DNA of 64,000 bases from Lunularia cruciata (lineage: Eukaryota > Streptophyta > Marchantiopsida > Lunulariales > Lunulariaceae): positions 58,156,001 through 58,220,000 of the forward strand of contig OX419757.1 in the NCBI GenBank assembly GCA_948567375.1. The letters run 5' to 3'. Shown here one piece after another: positions 36,001 to 48,400 of the stretch. Within the stretch, counting starts at the first letter, position 1. Every line of letters begins with the position of its first letter. The position numbers and the translations under genes are program-made. The notes under the pieces were generated by a model. The model was not told the origin of the DNA. It saw only the letters and a list, made by a program, of their open reading frames with translations, and did no database searches.

Positions 36001-37750
36001 TAAGGGTTTAGAAAAATCTTGATAAATTATCATTAATATTTGAGAAGACATCAAAAGATTGTCTATTTTCAAGTATGGCCCAAATGTTAGAAAGGAGAAG
36101 AATGCAAGACAAGTTAGAAGAATTTTTATATACATTTAGGTGTTTTGGTTTTAATTATAAAGATCTCAAGGAAGTCACCTTGGAGGAGCACTATGTAGAG
36201 ATAGAGTCACATGCAAGAACGTCTTATCAAAAGCAATGTTGCATTAGTCTATTTACAATTCTTATTATAAAGGAAAAGATTGATATGCTCAAAAGATTCA
36301 AGTTTATCTTTGAGGTGAATAATTCAAAATGGATATCTTTAAATATAATTATAAAGAAGAATAGTAAAATTTTGGATATGTATGGATTATAAACATCTTT
36401 GATGGCTTACCAATAAGTACTACTACTCCTTTGCTATTTGTTGATGAGGGTTTGGATCATGAGAAGTATAGATTTGGAGATGGTTATATTGATCATAACC
36501 AAATCAAGATTGCATCAAAGTATCAAGAACTCACTACATTCACCATGTATTAGGTACTTATCCTCTCAATCATGTCTTTTGTGTTCTATAATGCTCTAGT
36601 GTAATAGATCAAGGAGAGAATGAGGAGAATGGAAGATCAAACTAAAAACTCTTAATGGATGAAAATTTGTGTGTTGGGGTTGAACTTGAACTTTGATATC
36701 TAAAGTAAATTAAGTACAAGACTCCAAGGGAAACTTCCAAAGAATTTTCCTTCTAGAGTATCCAAGAAGTTGCCTTTCTTGGAGTACAAGATATGATAGC
36801 CATTTACTTAAGGTAAAAGCTACTTGATCCTTTGAAGCACCTTGGATGCTTATAGAACATTCTTAGAATTGCTAGATGTATGCTAGTACTAAACTCTTTT
36901 TAGCTATACTTAGCTTATGTTATCTTGATATTATTATGTTTAGCCACATTTCAATAGTTGTGATATGGCATTTGAACACAATTGGGAAATATATGTACAA
37001 GATTTTGTGATGATTTGTTGATCTTTGAGAGCAAGATTATTATTTTGAATACTCGATCAAAGTCTTATAATGCTTAGATGAGGCAAATGAATCACTCAAC
37101 CTAAGAATGTGCATCTTTTTTTTATGAAGAAGATCTATTTTTAGGGCATATCATATCCACAAATAGAATAATAATGGATGTTGAAAAGTTGAGGAAAATT
37201 GTAAAACTACTTTCCTTGTAAGCTTGATAAGGTTACAACTATTCTTGGGAATGGTTAGTTATTAAAGGAGATTTATTTTCCCATTCCAACAATGCTTATG
37301 TATTGAACATTTATATGAAGCTTTGAGGATTCCAAGCAATCTCTATTTTTTGTTCTAATTCTTACCAAACTTGATGGAGTAAGTTTTTCATTAATTATAT
37401 CAATGCTTCTAACCTAGCTCTCAATCAATTAGACCAAGATGACATGATAGTCAAATAACTTATGCAAGTAAATAAAACTTCATCTATGATCATGATGGAG
37501 TTGAGCTTATTCATGATTCTTTATTGGATGTGGAACTTATGCTTATTTTGGTCACTCAAGAAGTTCTCATGGGGTATAAGGAGATTATGGAATTTATTAC
37601 AAGAGGTAACTATCTAGATGGGATGTGTGTGAGAGCCATAGTAAAAAGACTTTCTGTAAATGCTTGAAAAAGGAAGCCTTATGTAACAAGGCCTAGGCCT
37701 TATAGAATGGTAAAAGATATAAAATTTCACTAAGGATCTAATAGTCTACT
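33050..37750 (+). pseudogene. Heavily decayed Ty3/gypsy-type retroelement (not chromovirus A family)
   Basis: Plus-strand fragments appear in retroelement order. A gag-like zone spans about 34080-34800 (LKLWIQSKERYDTPSS, then LQTIIKQLANLKVN). Protease: DELVDVGSLMNIILE at about 35500-35550, with ELGMIPFKPSTFVIN and SFDLLLRRSLLRENY just after (to about 35900), typical of the protease region of plant Ty3/gypsy elements. RT thumb: about 37110-37290, with EEDLFLGHIISTNRIIMD and KLRKIV. RNase H-like: ALNQLDQDDMIV near 37410-37450. Integrase linker-like: ELMLILVTQEVL and YKEIMEFITRGNY near 37525-37620. The short frame WVLDFGASS at about 33110-33140 looks like a copia-type protease and may be a separate fragment. 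Stops occur throughout. No LTRs found, so the ends are approximate. Confidence 0.62.
34216..34295. repeat. Tandem duplication, 40 bp x 2
   Basis: TAGTCTTGAAAAAG-GTA-GG followed by ATTATATGAAAATTAC is repeated with a 40-base offset (34216 and 34256), inside the Ty3/gypsy relic. It creates a local reading-frame shift. Confidence 0.82.
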
Positions 37751-38124
37751 TCCAAAAGTAGTTGTGTTTACTCACTTTTGCATTGTTAGTACATTTTTTT
37801 AATTCAAATCTGTGTAGATCAATGGAATGTTGGAAAAGTTGGTAAGGCTAGAACACAAGATTGCACTTCTTATTGCTGGCCTAGAAGGTAACCACAAAAG
37901 AGTACAAGAAGATGAGACAAGAAAGACACCATAGATCTTCCATGTCCAAGGATCATGATAGAAATCTTCATAATCATGATCATCATGATGATCATGATTA
38001 TGATCTTTGTTATTATGAGTCCTCAACACTAACAATCCTTAGGTTAAAATTTTTAAATAAATAATTCTATCTAGAGCATGATCAACCTGATAGTCAATCA
38101 ATCTTGGAGAATTCAAACAACTTA

Positions 38125-38166
38125 AATACAATACCACATAAACCTTTGTTTATGTGGTATTGTATT
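38125..38166. repeat. Perfect hairpin: 18-bp arms, 6-base loop
   Basis: AATACAATACCACATAAA, loop CCTTTG, then its exact reverse complement. An uninterrupted 18-bp stem in otherwise ordinary AT-rich DNA. It could be a folded-back terminus of a small transposon, a cruciform, or part of a small-RNA precursor; the stem is short for a plant microRNA precursor. Confidence 0.9.
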
Positions 38167-39870
38167 AACAAAAGTCAATGACTATTTGAATTGGCCAGCA
38201 TGATTGTATGTGCAAACAATGATATTTCACCAAGGATATACTTGAAAAATTCCAGAATGGTTGGACACAATATATAAATTTGAGGCCTCAACTCATGTAG
38301 CAACTTCTTTGCAAATTTTCATATAGTCTTTTGCAATTCTTTTACAAGTAACAAGAGTTGAGAGCTCAAGAGATTGGGTGAGTGGGTGTTTGGGTAGATT
38401 GTGTTTTTCACCACAGAAGAATATGATTACTCTCTAACCAAGAGGATGTCAAGTGCTTTTGAAGTTAAATTTGAAATCACCCAATGTAAGTAAGTATGCC
38501 TTCCTACATGAGGAGTAGATCATCCGCAACAAAAAACTTGAGTTTTTGTTGTGGAATTGGAATTTGAGAAACTTAGCCATGATTCATGAAGTTAGAGATA
38601 GTTGTGACCCTAGGCTAGGAATGCTAATTGGAAATGTATTTTCATGGACCAAACCACATTAATAGAAGGTGCTTGAGTCTATTGTTGAATGTTCTCATGA
38701 TAAAATGACCATAGGCACCCAATGCACTTGTCCCAAGAGTAAAATTTACAAGGACCTTATACAAAGAGAAATTGTGGAATCCATCATGAAGTTGTTCAAG
38801 TCTAAGAAAACTACCCATGCCAATATGAGCCAACCAATCTTCCTTTAATACCTTCACAAGGGGCAACCAATAAATTGGGCATAGATGTTTTAGAAGCGTG
38901 TTCAAAAGATGTGCAAAGATATGAACAAGGATGGAAATGTCATGCTTATGTCACCCTTCATGATACACTTCTACATCAGGATAAAGTTACTCATAAAAGA
39001 AGAAAGGTTGAAGTTCCCTAATCATTTCTACCATGTAGTTTATTTTAATACACACTTGAAAGCAACAGTAGAGTATAAGATATATAAGGTGGCCAATATC
39101 AAGTATACAAAGTTGAAGAACATATATGTACATGTGGAAGAGGTAAACATTACCTTGGGATACTTATAAAAGAAGTTTTTGGTATTGTGAGCTGGCCTAT
39201 TCTTACTCAAGATGAACCTATGATGGCTATTAAGGGATTGCACCATGGACTAAGAAGGCAAAGAACCCAAACTCCATCACACTCCTCCAAAGCTAAAACT
39301 GAAAGGCATCTCCAAGACTCAAGCCATTGCTCACTAGAGAAATCAATGATAGAGAGATAGTTACAAATCAAAAAATGATTAGTACTTCTTCACTCCTATT
39401 TTATATACTCGTGAAATAGTTACAAAAAAAAGTTACTAATTACCAAAGTAACTTAAGTTACTAGGAAAAAAGTCATATAAAGTCTAAAGTCTAAAGGAAC
39501 ATCCAAACTCATGGTAATTATCTCCTAGGCATGTTGTCTTATCTTGACCCAACAACCATGTCAAAGATTCTTTCACATGGGCTATCCTTGACCTATAGAA
39601 AAATCCAAACCAAAAAGGCTTGTGGACCCAAGACTTCTAAACTCTTTCCTCAAAGCCAAACATCTGGGAATAAGACAAATTCAATACATTAGAATCCAAA
39701 ATAGTAGTGCTCATCCTTTCATCTTTCCCTAAAGTAGAGACCTCTATATTGGCTAGATTAACTCTAACTAATCATGACTAATATAGAAGCTTGGTTAAAC
39801 TCCATATAAATAATATCTTCAACCACTTGCAATACCAAATTATATATCTCAATGAAGCATACATGCACCA
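38167..39870. other. AT-rich DNA, no gene seen
   Basis: Frames of 60-90 codons on both strands (38642-38905 minus, 38909-39169 plus) carry no motif I recognise. Probably old retroelement sequence. Confidence 0.35.
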
Positions 39871-41367
39871 ATGGGTGTTATAGTACAACCAAAAGCACAA
39901 GCATCAAAAAGGAGGAAGTTGCAAGTAATTGATGATTCCTTAGAAGAAGACAACAATAAAGACAATTATGACATGGTGGAGGAAGATGTTGTGATGGAAG
40001 GAGATCACAAGGGCAAGAACAAGGAGGAACACGTCCTTGAAACCCTTAAGATGTCACAAGAAGGAAAGGCAAGCCAAAGAGGACAAAATTGCCCAAAAGA
40101 CAGAATGGCAATTGAAGAATCCTTCATCCACATCAAAATCTCCTCATACTTGGAAGCAAGGGTGGATGCTCATCATGATGGTACACAATTGGCATTGGTA
40201 TGCAAGACATTGGCCAAAGAAGAAGTAGGAGACCTATCACCAAAGAAGTGCAAGGAGATGCTTCACAAGCAAGATGAAGTCCTATGGTGATGTATCCTTG
40301 GATACATGGAGAAGCATCTCCTCCAACCAACATGCAATAAGATCATGATAATAAGGCAAGATCATTGGGAAAAAAAGACAATAACAAGGTTCAAGCCAAA
40401 GGAGGAGAGAATTCAAAAGAAGAACGTAAATCATAGGCCAAGGAGGGACTCTTGTTCAAAGAGATCATAAACAAGGTGCTAAAGAATAAGGAGGCAAAGA
40501 TGAAGGCCCAAGGAGGAGGAATCTACACAAATATGCATACAAGGAAAAAAAAAAGATGCATACATGGCCAAAGATGCAACCACTACTCACAAGAAAGTAA
40601 GAAAGGAACTATGCATTATGCTTCATACCAAGGAGCAAGTAACAAAGAAGAGGGTCAAACCTCAAGAAGAAGAATATGTAAGCTAGCCAATTCTATGTTA
40701 CCATCAAGAAATGGAGTGGACCATCATCAACCATGCAAATTTGGTTGCCTACCTTCATGGGGTTGCTCAAGTGGCCAATGTGGAGAAGACAAGAGTTTGT
40801 GAGGAGCTCAAGAAGATCAAGGAGCAGCTCCAGACGGAAAAAGGAACTTGTCTTGAAATGGAGTAGATGATAGACAAGTGGAGGAAAGTGGAGTATGCAA
40901 GATGGGAGAAGCATGATGGAGGTATATAGAGAACACAAGCAGAGGTATGGGTCTTCAATCTTGGAACCAAGCAGCAAAGGGAAAAATACAACAAACAACT
41001 TCTTGCACAAGACCAAGAAGTGACCATACTGAAGATAGAATTGGAGCAAGCATGGATTATTACCATTAAAATCAGGCATGGAAACTACAAGGAGATTGCC
41101 AAATTTTTTATTGAGGAGTAAATGAAGCAAGTTGATCAACATGAGGAGAGAAAAGAACTCATTTTCTCATACGTGCAATAATAGTTGGAAGGAGATATCA
41201 AGACCATGTGTGTGATCCTACAGGAGGAATATGCTTGGGTGCTCACTATAATAGAAGCTATGGCAAATCAAATGATCAAGCACACAAAGAAATGGGCAAA
41301 GACACTCCCTCATCAAGTTAGATTGTGTGAGTTGAAGAGACAAATTCACATATTGAGGCAAAGGTGA
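39871..41367 (+). pseudogene. Unrecognised Lys/Glu-rich coding relic
   Basis: A 139-codon frame (39871-40290) begins MGVIVQPKAQASKRRKLQVI and is rich in Asp, Glu and Lys. Further charged, coiled-coil-like fragments follow in shifting plus-strand frames: EIINKVLKNKEAKMKAQG at about 40460, KNKEEHVLE and, near 40800-41150, EELKKIKEQLQTEKGTCLEM and EQEVTILKIELEQAWIITIK; then 41185-41367. The continuity of composition over 1.5 kb suggests a former protein, perhaps a retroelement gag-like coiled coil, but no family is recognised and it is broken by stops. Confidence 0.35.
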
Positions 41368-42735
41368 ACAACAACAAACAACTAGCACATCTATTCACTC
41401 ATCTTAAGGAGCGAGCACAAAAGCCATAAATTTAAAGATATATGCTGAAGATAATGCTCCTCATGTATGCATTGTTTGTGGTTGTAGTCATCAAAGTGAT
41501 AAGACCTTTGTGGTGAAATTACTTGAGAAGTAGAAAGTACAATTGTCATGTGCAAGATGCTCATTATGCTAACTACATTTTGGCACATTTATGACATTAT
41601 AAAAAAATCTGAAGCATTAATGAAGATCAAGCGCCCATGACCATCTGCCTAGTAGTGCCTTCAATAGAGGGTTGAACTACAAAGCAAAGATATTTAGTGA
41701 AAGTGATTTTAATTATAATGTGCCATAGAAGGTTATACTACCCTCTTTTAGGAATGATTTTTCCCAAGAGTTTAAATAAGAAACAATGGAAAATTACCAT
41801 CATACCACTTTCTTTCATTGCCTAGCCATTTCCAACTTGTATCTCCATGGAGAGGAGCGCTTCTTACCATTTTAACACATCTTAGTCAACATTAAGTCAC
41901 TATATTTTAGGCATCACTGCCGGAGATACACTCCTTGGAGTGGCTAGAAGTGAAATAGAATGAGGCCATGAATGTTTTCAAGGAACCAAGTACAAGTAGA
42001 CATTCAAACCCCTTGTGAGCAAATAGCTTACACAAGAAGTCAAAAGCGAGAAGTTGAGTGGCACTCCAAGTAAAAAAGAAAAGCTCAAGGAGGATTCTTG
42101 TCCCATCCATTGCAAGCCTATAATCCAAGAAAGGCAGAGACTTTGCAAACTCTTTAAACTGCTAAATGATGGCGGCAATGACTTTTAAAAACCCAATGAC
42201 CCAAGCGATGACTTTTTAAAACCCAATCTTGAGCTCTCTAAGTTCTTTGAGATCGCCAAAGATATCCGACAATTCTTAAACACTTGGGTACCATAGGTAC
42301 AAGGACTAGATAGATAGATATAGATAGATATAGATATCTATCAATTGAGAGAAGTTGTTTAGCAAGCACGTGGGCGCATGCAATAAAGATGAAGATTGCA
42401 AGATAAACAAGACCATTCACTATTTCTTTATGACTTGACTCTTTGTTTACTCAATATATATTGATTCATTTAGTTTATTTTAGATAGTTTCACCTTCTCT
42501 TACTTTGCACTTTCTTTATATGACTTGTCTCTTTGTTTTCTAAATACACATTAGTTCACCCATTCTCTAATATAATATATGTCAATTGCTTGTATAATAC
42601 ATACTTTTTATGAATCAAATTTCATCTCTTATTATCATATTCTCCACACACGTGGTTATATAGGTCCATTGCTTGATAATACATGTATTTTATAAATTAA
42701 ATTTCATCTCCTATTTGCATATTTTATAGTCTATT
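41368..42735. other. AT-rich DNA with a TAGA microsatellite; no gene seen
   Basis: A short TAGATAGATATAGATAGATA run lies at about 42308-42335. A small duplicated phrase (GATGACTTTTTAAAACCCAA with GCAATGACTTTTAAAAACCC) is at 42175-42225. No protein similarity. Confidence 0.45.
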
Positions 42736-42899
42736 TTGCTTTCATTTCATATTCATTTGATGAGTTCTAGATCCCCTTCCTTGAACAGAGGACAGATGCC
42801 CTCATATATCCAATATCCAAGGACTATTGGAACACTGTGTTCCGAACTTGTCCAACAGGACTGTTCTAGAAACTTCAAACTAAAGAGAGTCCGTGTACG

Positions 42900-43400
42900 A
42901 CTTATTACTTGGTATGACTTGACACTTGGTTTGGGAGCATTCGTATGCTTTGCAGATGACACATGTCAAGGCAGACTTATACTTGGTCCGAGAGGATCAA
43001 GTGACAATAGTGAATGTCCTGGTTACAAACCCTACGTATGATAGAGTTTCAGAGGGAGTGATTGCTCATCCCCCTAGATGTGCATTGAGCTCAATATCAG
43101 CTTGCAAGGTCTCCAAGTATAGGGGTATGCAGTGATGTGACCTCTTTGTTCCTCTAGCTTTGGAATTATATGGTGCGATGGACATGGCATTTGACCCATT
43201 TGTCAAGGAGCGCATGAGAGCTTATCATGTTAGGCTAGGGAATACCACACTCACTCTCATACTTTGTGGTATATTTTAGACGGTGTGTGTACATTGCTCT
43301 ACAACGGGCAATGGTTGGTGCAATCTATAGAAGAGCAATGACACTAGGTGATGCTTCTTTGGATGCTCCAGTTGTTTGTAGACCATACTACTTGCATAAC
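42900..43400 (+). pseudogene. Second non-LTR retroelement relic (C-terminal nuclease-like part only)
   Basis: In shifting plus-strand frames: MTHVKADLYLVREDQVTIVN, VLVTNPTYD, VSEGVIAHPPRCA, CKVSKYRGMQ (42955-43130), then FVPLALELYGAMDMAFDPFV (about 43145-43205) and, near 43280-43380, ALQRAMVGAIYRRAMTLGDA. The same order (ADx then V-VxVTNP, FVPLA-E-FG, terminal LQRA) occurs in the minus-strand relic at 8395-8800, so both come from the same broad family. Here only the C-terminal portion survives, as expected of a 5'-truncated non-LTR insertion. Inactive. Confidence 0.6.
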
Positions 43401-43478
43401 TAGGATATCTTAGGTGCAGTGGGCAAATTTCTCATATCGACTCTGTTGGGGCTAAGCCCCATTTTACCTATTTCGTCT

Positions 43479-43540
43479 CACCTTTGTACGCACTCTTGAT
43501 GGGGTCTTCCCGTCCTACGTGTTTTCTATGCGGTCGCCCT
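43479..43540 (-). repeat. Dispersed short repeat, copy 3 (reverse)
   Basis: On the minus strand: GGGCGACCGCATAGAAAACA, CGTAGGACGGGAAGACCCCA, TCAAGAGTGCGTACAAAGGT. It lies about 80 bases past the end of the second non-LTR relic and in the opposite orientation to the copies at 31.6 and 51.1 kb. Confidence 0.83.
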
Positions 43541-45426
43541 TTCTTACTTGTGTTGTTGCCTACAATTTCACGAGCCATGCCAATCCGTGAAGAGCGTCAC
43601 TTTTAGTCGTGCCTTGTTGAACCTTCTGTCAGGCTTTGCAATGAACAATGTACTGTTTGGGTTTGTTCCCATGGTACTGATGACATATTTTCATGTGAAC
43701 TCTACAACAGCGAATGTTGCTACTGATCTTTGGTTATATGTAATCCACAATGGCACCCTTTCGGTCTGTCCTTCGAACTGCTCATCTTCCTCGTATGTTG
43801 TTTCCCAAGCTCGGCTCGTTGTTGGGAGTAAGAAACGTCGTTGAGGAGTTGATAGCTTATAGGAGTTTATCCATGACCTATCAGAATATGTGTTTCGTTT
43901 GACGTGCCACATGAATAGGAAAATTCCAGACCTTCAAGGGCCTATTACGGTCATCGAACAGCGTTCTCTTGCAGTCCTACAGAAGTCCATTGGAGTCATC
44001 GAAACAGACCAAAATGTCAGTTGAAGTCAGCAAACAGGGGCTCAAATACTTCCGAAAAGCATTCAAACTCCTATGTCCATTGCTCACTGATCAGAGATCG
44101 TCATTGCTCTGATCAGAAAGATGAAATCTGTAGGTGGAGTCTTCCTCAATATGTGGTTGCCAATCCCCGTCACTTCTCTATTGTACAGGCCAGATTTGGG
44201 AAATACAGCAGCGGGCGGCATCTGGAACATCTTGGTGCAAACAATATAAGATTACTAAAGCAAACAATATAAGATTTGCCAAAGGATGTAACAATATAAG
44301 AAACACAAACACAAGCAAACAATATAAAATTTCCCACTGGTGTTTTAGTAATTTGGAGGGGGACTACTTCTAAACCTCGACTCATGCTGTGGGCAAACTC
44401 GAGCCTTTGGAGTTTCCCCCATAAGGTTGACAGGAGTCCTTCCCTGGACAGTCACCAACAAAGTGGTCCAGTATCACATCGTTGTTTTGCTGCACAGCTT
44501 ACTCCACAACCTCCAGCCTTTGGGGATGGCTTGGTTTGGATGCCTTTCAACTTTCAACACGGCCAGTGAAACAGCTTCTTTTGATATGTCAAGCCACAAC
44601 TCCTGATTCAAAGGATTGAGCAAAGAATGTTCGGAGGCGGATAGATCACGGTGGCACATTATTTCATTATCTATTGCTCCAGTCCAATGTCTAGATAAAG
44701 TAGAGATTCGGTGATGGTAGCGGTGCTACCATCATGCTGCCATGCTGTAGCTCCGCGTCCAAAGCGCATATCCCCAAGGTCCTTGTTCGAGTGGCAGGGT
44801 AGATAACCGAAGTACCTACAGGGGTAAAGTGCTGTACATTACATCAATGGGATTAGGTCATAGAGGGATAAGCACACATGGTTAGGACTCGAAACAAGGT
44901 GAACCGTTATTCTCTGTCGAGTTGAACGTGTCAAAGTGACAGTTTCGAACTGTCAAGTGTCTAAACTCTCCGCCTCCCAGCTAACCACACCAGTTGTGCC
45001 TAAGGCAGTTTACTATGTGGACGGACGCCACACTTACGGGATGTAGTGTCATCCTGCTCCCATATTTGTCTCATATTACTACCTCAGTCACCCACCAAAT
45101 ACTAACCAATAATGAAATTGAGTGAATAAACGGAAATAGGGAGGCATGTGGGTAACGCCAACCCAAAGACCAATTTTTCAGGATAGAAAATTGCTACTCT
45201 CACATTGATTGACAACAAATGGGCTACATGTATTTTCGGCTTTGGTCCGTAACAGTTCCAATAATTTACACAGTATTGGTCTTGAATGGCAAGACCACTT
45301 TGAGCTTCCCCCAAAACTACGAGGTTCCCCTAAGCTGATTAACACCTAATCTAAAACACGTTTCATGTGAGTCAGCTTAAATTGATAACCTGTCCATTAA
45401 AACTATGAAGGAGAGCACCGCGAAGT
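43541..45426. other. Intergenic DNA downstream of LCB1
   Basis: No supported gene. A small cluster of a 12-base phrase, AACAATATAAGA or a near match, occurs four times at 44240, 44263, 44290 and 44318. The last few hundred bases should include the 3' UTR of LCB1. Frames at 42736-43041 and 43548-43844 are not considered genes. Confidence 0.45.
44240..44330. repeat. Four spaced copies of AACAATATAA(G/A)A
   Basis: Copies start at 44240, 44263, 44290 and 44318, separated by 23, 27 and 28 bases, with a flanking GCAAACAATATAA in three of them. Too short and irregular for a CRISPR array. Confidence 0.75.
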
Positions 45427-48400
45427 TTATAATTGTTGCAAGACACCCTGTACAATCCGTTGCAGAGAACCAGCTGCTGCGTGAAGCTCTTCCTCGGTAT
45501 GTGCAGCAGATACTGTGAGGCGTAAAGCCACAGGGAACTTGCATTTGTCCAGGAAAGATCGCTTGCTCACAGTTACCAACACAGATTCCTTCTCTAGCAT
45601 CTGCCAGGTAAACCAGGCTAACCATATAAGATACCTGCATTGCATGATTACTTACAAGATGAACTGCCAAAAGATACCAGACGTTATAATCAAGGAAGTC
45701 TAATCACGATTGAAAGTAGCCCAAACATGAGCAATGTTAATATCCGTTGTAAAAGGGGGTGAAGTTTCAATATGTACCTGGTCAGTAATCTTCTGAAGAA
45801 GTGCTACATTCTGATCTGGTGGCCCCGGGTTCTTCAGGTGGAGAAAGACCAGCGGTGAAAACTCATGCCCACTTACTACAACATCCTGAATGCTAGAGAG
45901 ACCTGGAGTTGGAATACACGAATTAATTGGACGGACCTTTTTGCCAACTTGAGAATCACAATACTAAGAGGTCAAAATGTGCCGCAACTTGTGATGAGAA
46001 AAGTGGATGAGAAGGGCTGGCTATCAAAACTTACTTTTTCGGAAAGTGATGATATTTCTTCTTAAGTTGACGAGAAGATCTGGATTCTCCTCGATGATCT
46101 CGAAGCCAGCAATTGATCCACTGGCTAGATAAGGAGGTAACGATGCTGAGAAACAATAGCCAGCTCCGCTGAGACGCTGTTTCAAGGAAGTTTATAATTT
46201 CAGCCTTCATGCAGCGTCCAGGTCATGTTCACTCCTAAAAGCTAGGCCACGAGGATAGGCAATACACAATATCTACCCGGAAAGCTTCATAATAGCAACC
46301 CAAGATCACGCTGTTAAAAAGTGACGGTCCCAACAAGAACTCAAACTGAAAGAACCACTCGTTCGCACTGAGAAAGGGATTAAATGAACACAAATACAAC
46401 CAACCACTAACCTGATGATCCACTACTTTGGCACTTCCCGTGCAAAATCCTCCTACCGAACCCAGTGCATGCCCCATGGCCGCAGCCAGAATGTCAACCT
46501 TCTGGACCTGCCAGAAGCAACAGACTTTGTCAAACCAACCCAGCATTCAAACTGAAAACTGGACAAAGAAAAATACTGCGACCCTAAAGGGAATTCAATC
46601 ACCAATTCCTGATAATAAGGCACACGACTGTTCCAACTAACTGAAAGACCAGCCGAGAACCGTATCAAAATGCTGCTTAGCTGAGTCTCAGAGTTCAAGT
46701 TCTGTAAACATACGGGCACATTGAAGTGTTCTGTAATACCACGCCCTGTCTTCCCGAGAACACCGAGAGAATGACTCTCATCGACAAGCACTCTGAATTT
46801 ATACTTCTCCTTCAGACGAATAACCTCGTCAACCGGCGTCATCAAACCTGAATTCTACTAGAAAGAAAAGAGGAACTAATATATTAGACTTCCACATTTA
46901 TTAAAGAAAAAGTAGCGTTCAAGTTCTATACGGCCATGAGCATGAGTTCCTTTACAGCTTTCAAGCGAACCCCCTTCCGGTGAGCTTAACTGAACATATA
47001 TGTTCAGCAAGAGCAGGTGCTGATCCCTACTACATCAAGGTAGGAAGCCATTGACAGACAGCTAATATACAGAGCAGAAGAGGTTAAAACATATATCGTC
47101 AGGTATTTATCCAAGTCACGTTAATCCTATCACTGAACTTGTGAGTCTATTAGTTCGAGGTGTAAGACGACGTCTGTGACAATAGACTTATAGAGCTTAC
47201 ATGCTTTCAAGATACCTGATAAATTGCCTCCACAACAATAAACCGACGGTTTAAAGCTTTCTTCTTGCGCTTATCTTCTTGAAAAACTTCCTCAAGCAGA
47301 GACTCAAGATGTTTCATATCATTATGCCTGAACAGCTTCACTGTGCTCCTTGATAAGTACAGCCCATTTTGGATTCCCCAGTGCACACCTTCGTCCCTAC
47401 AATTTCATATAAACTGTAAAAAACAATAACGTCGACTAAAGCTTGATAAGAAAATATGGTGCAGCCACGGTTTCTCCAAGATATGAGGGGGGCATGGTTC
47501 AGCGTTAATAAAATGTCTAGAAACCAAATGTTGAGAGAAATACTTACGCTAGTAAAAGATCTCCCCGCTTGCAGAACGCCGGAATAACACTAGCAACCGT
47601 GGCGAGTCCATACGAGTAAAGGATGGAGTCTGGAGTTCCTAAAAATTGAGCTATTTTGGCCTCCAGGTCAAGGTGTACATCTATCACAGAAACACTATGA
47701 CCGAAGTTTAGCATCGCATTCAGATGGATCTATGCATTTCACGATAAAGATACCTTGTGTTCATCCCAATATAATTTACTGTCAACTTAGACTGTTCCCC
47801 TCATGGAACGTACTCCAAAGCATAGCAGTTGAACGTTTCTAGTTGCTCTTGGTCAAGAATGAATATGGCGCAATTACCTATTGTTCCGTAGAATCCACGA
47901 GGGCCACATGCACCAACCCCATACTTATTCAGAGCAGCGTCGCATCGGTCCTGTAGATACACCCAAATGTAATAAGCATATGAAGGTACAGATTACTCTA
48001 CTGCTCAGTTCCCAAAACATAGTCCAAAGACTGATGGGGTATGCTCAAGCTAGTAACCTCATACAGACACTTCTCCCCAAAGAGAACAGAACTTCAGGAG
48101 ATCACAACTTCTTACTCCTAAACATGTCATCCGGGTTTTACCGGTGATAACTGCCATGGAGATGATTAGACCCTCAGATCTGAGCAAAGCAGCATATATG
48201 TGCTTACTAAGAACATAGATGAATTTTTTATACATGGAAAAAGGACCCCACTGAGAACATGGACAGTAACATGGCCCCCACTTGTACCAACTCCAATACC
48301 GCACAAAAGCATCGACTCTCGCTAGCAGAATTTACAAATCGAATATGGCACGGGTTGCGGTTGATGATTTCTTTTCGGGAATCCACAACATATCCCCCTC

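Noticed and set aside
44240-44330. CRISPR-like array
   Set aside because: Repeat is only 12 bases, spacing irregular, four copies, and the genome is a plant.
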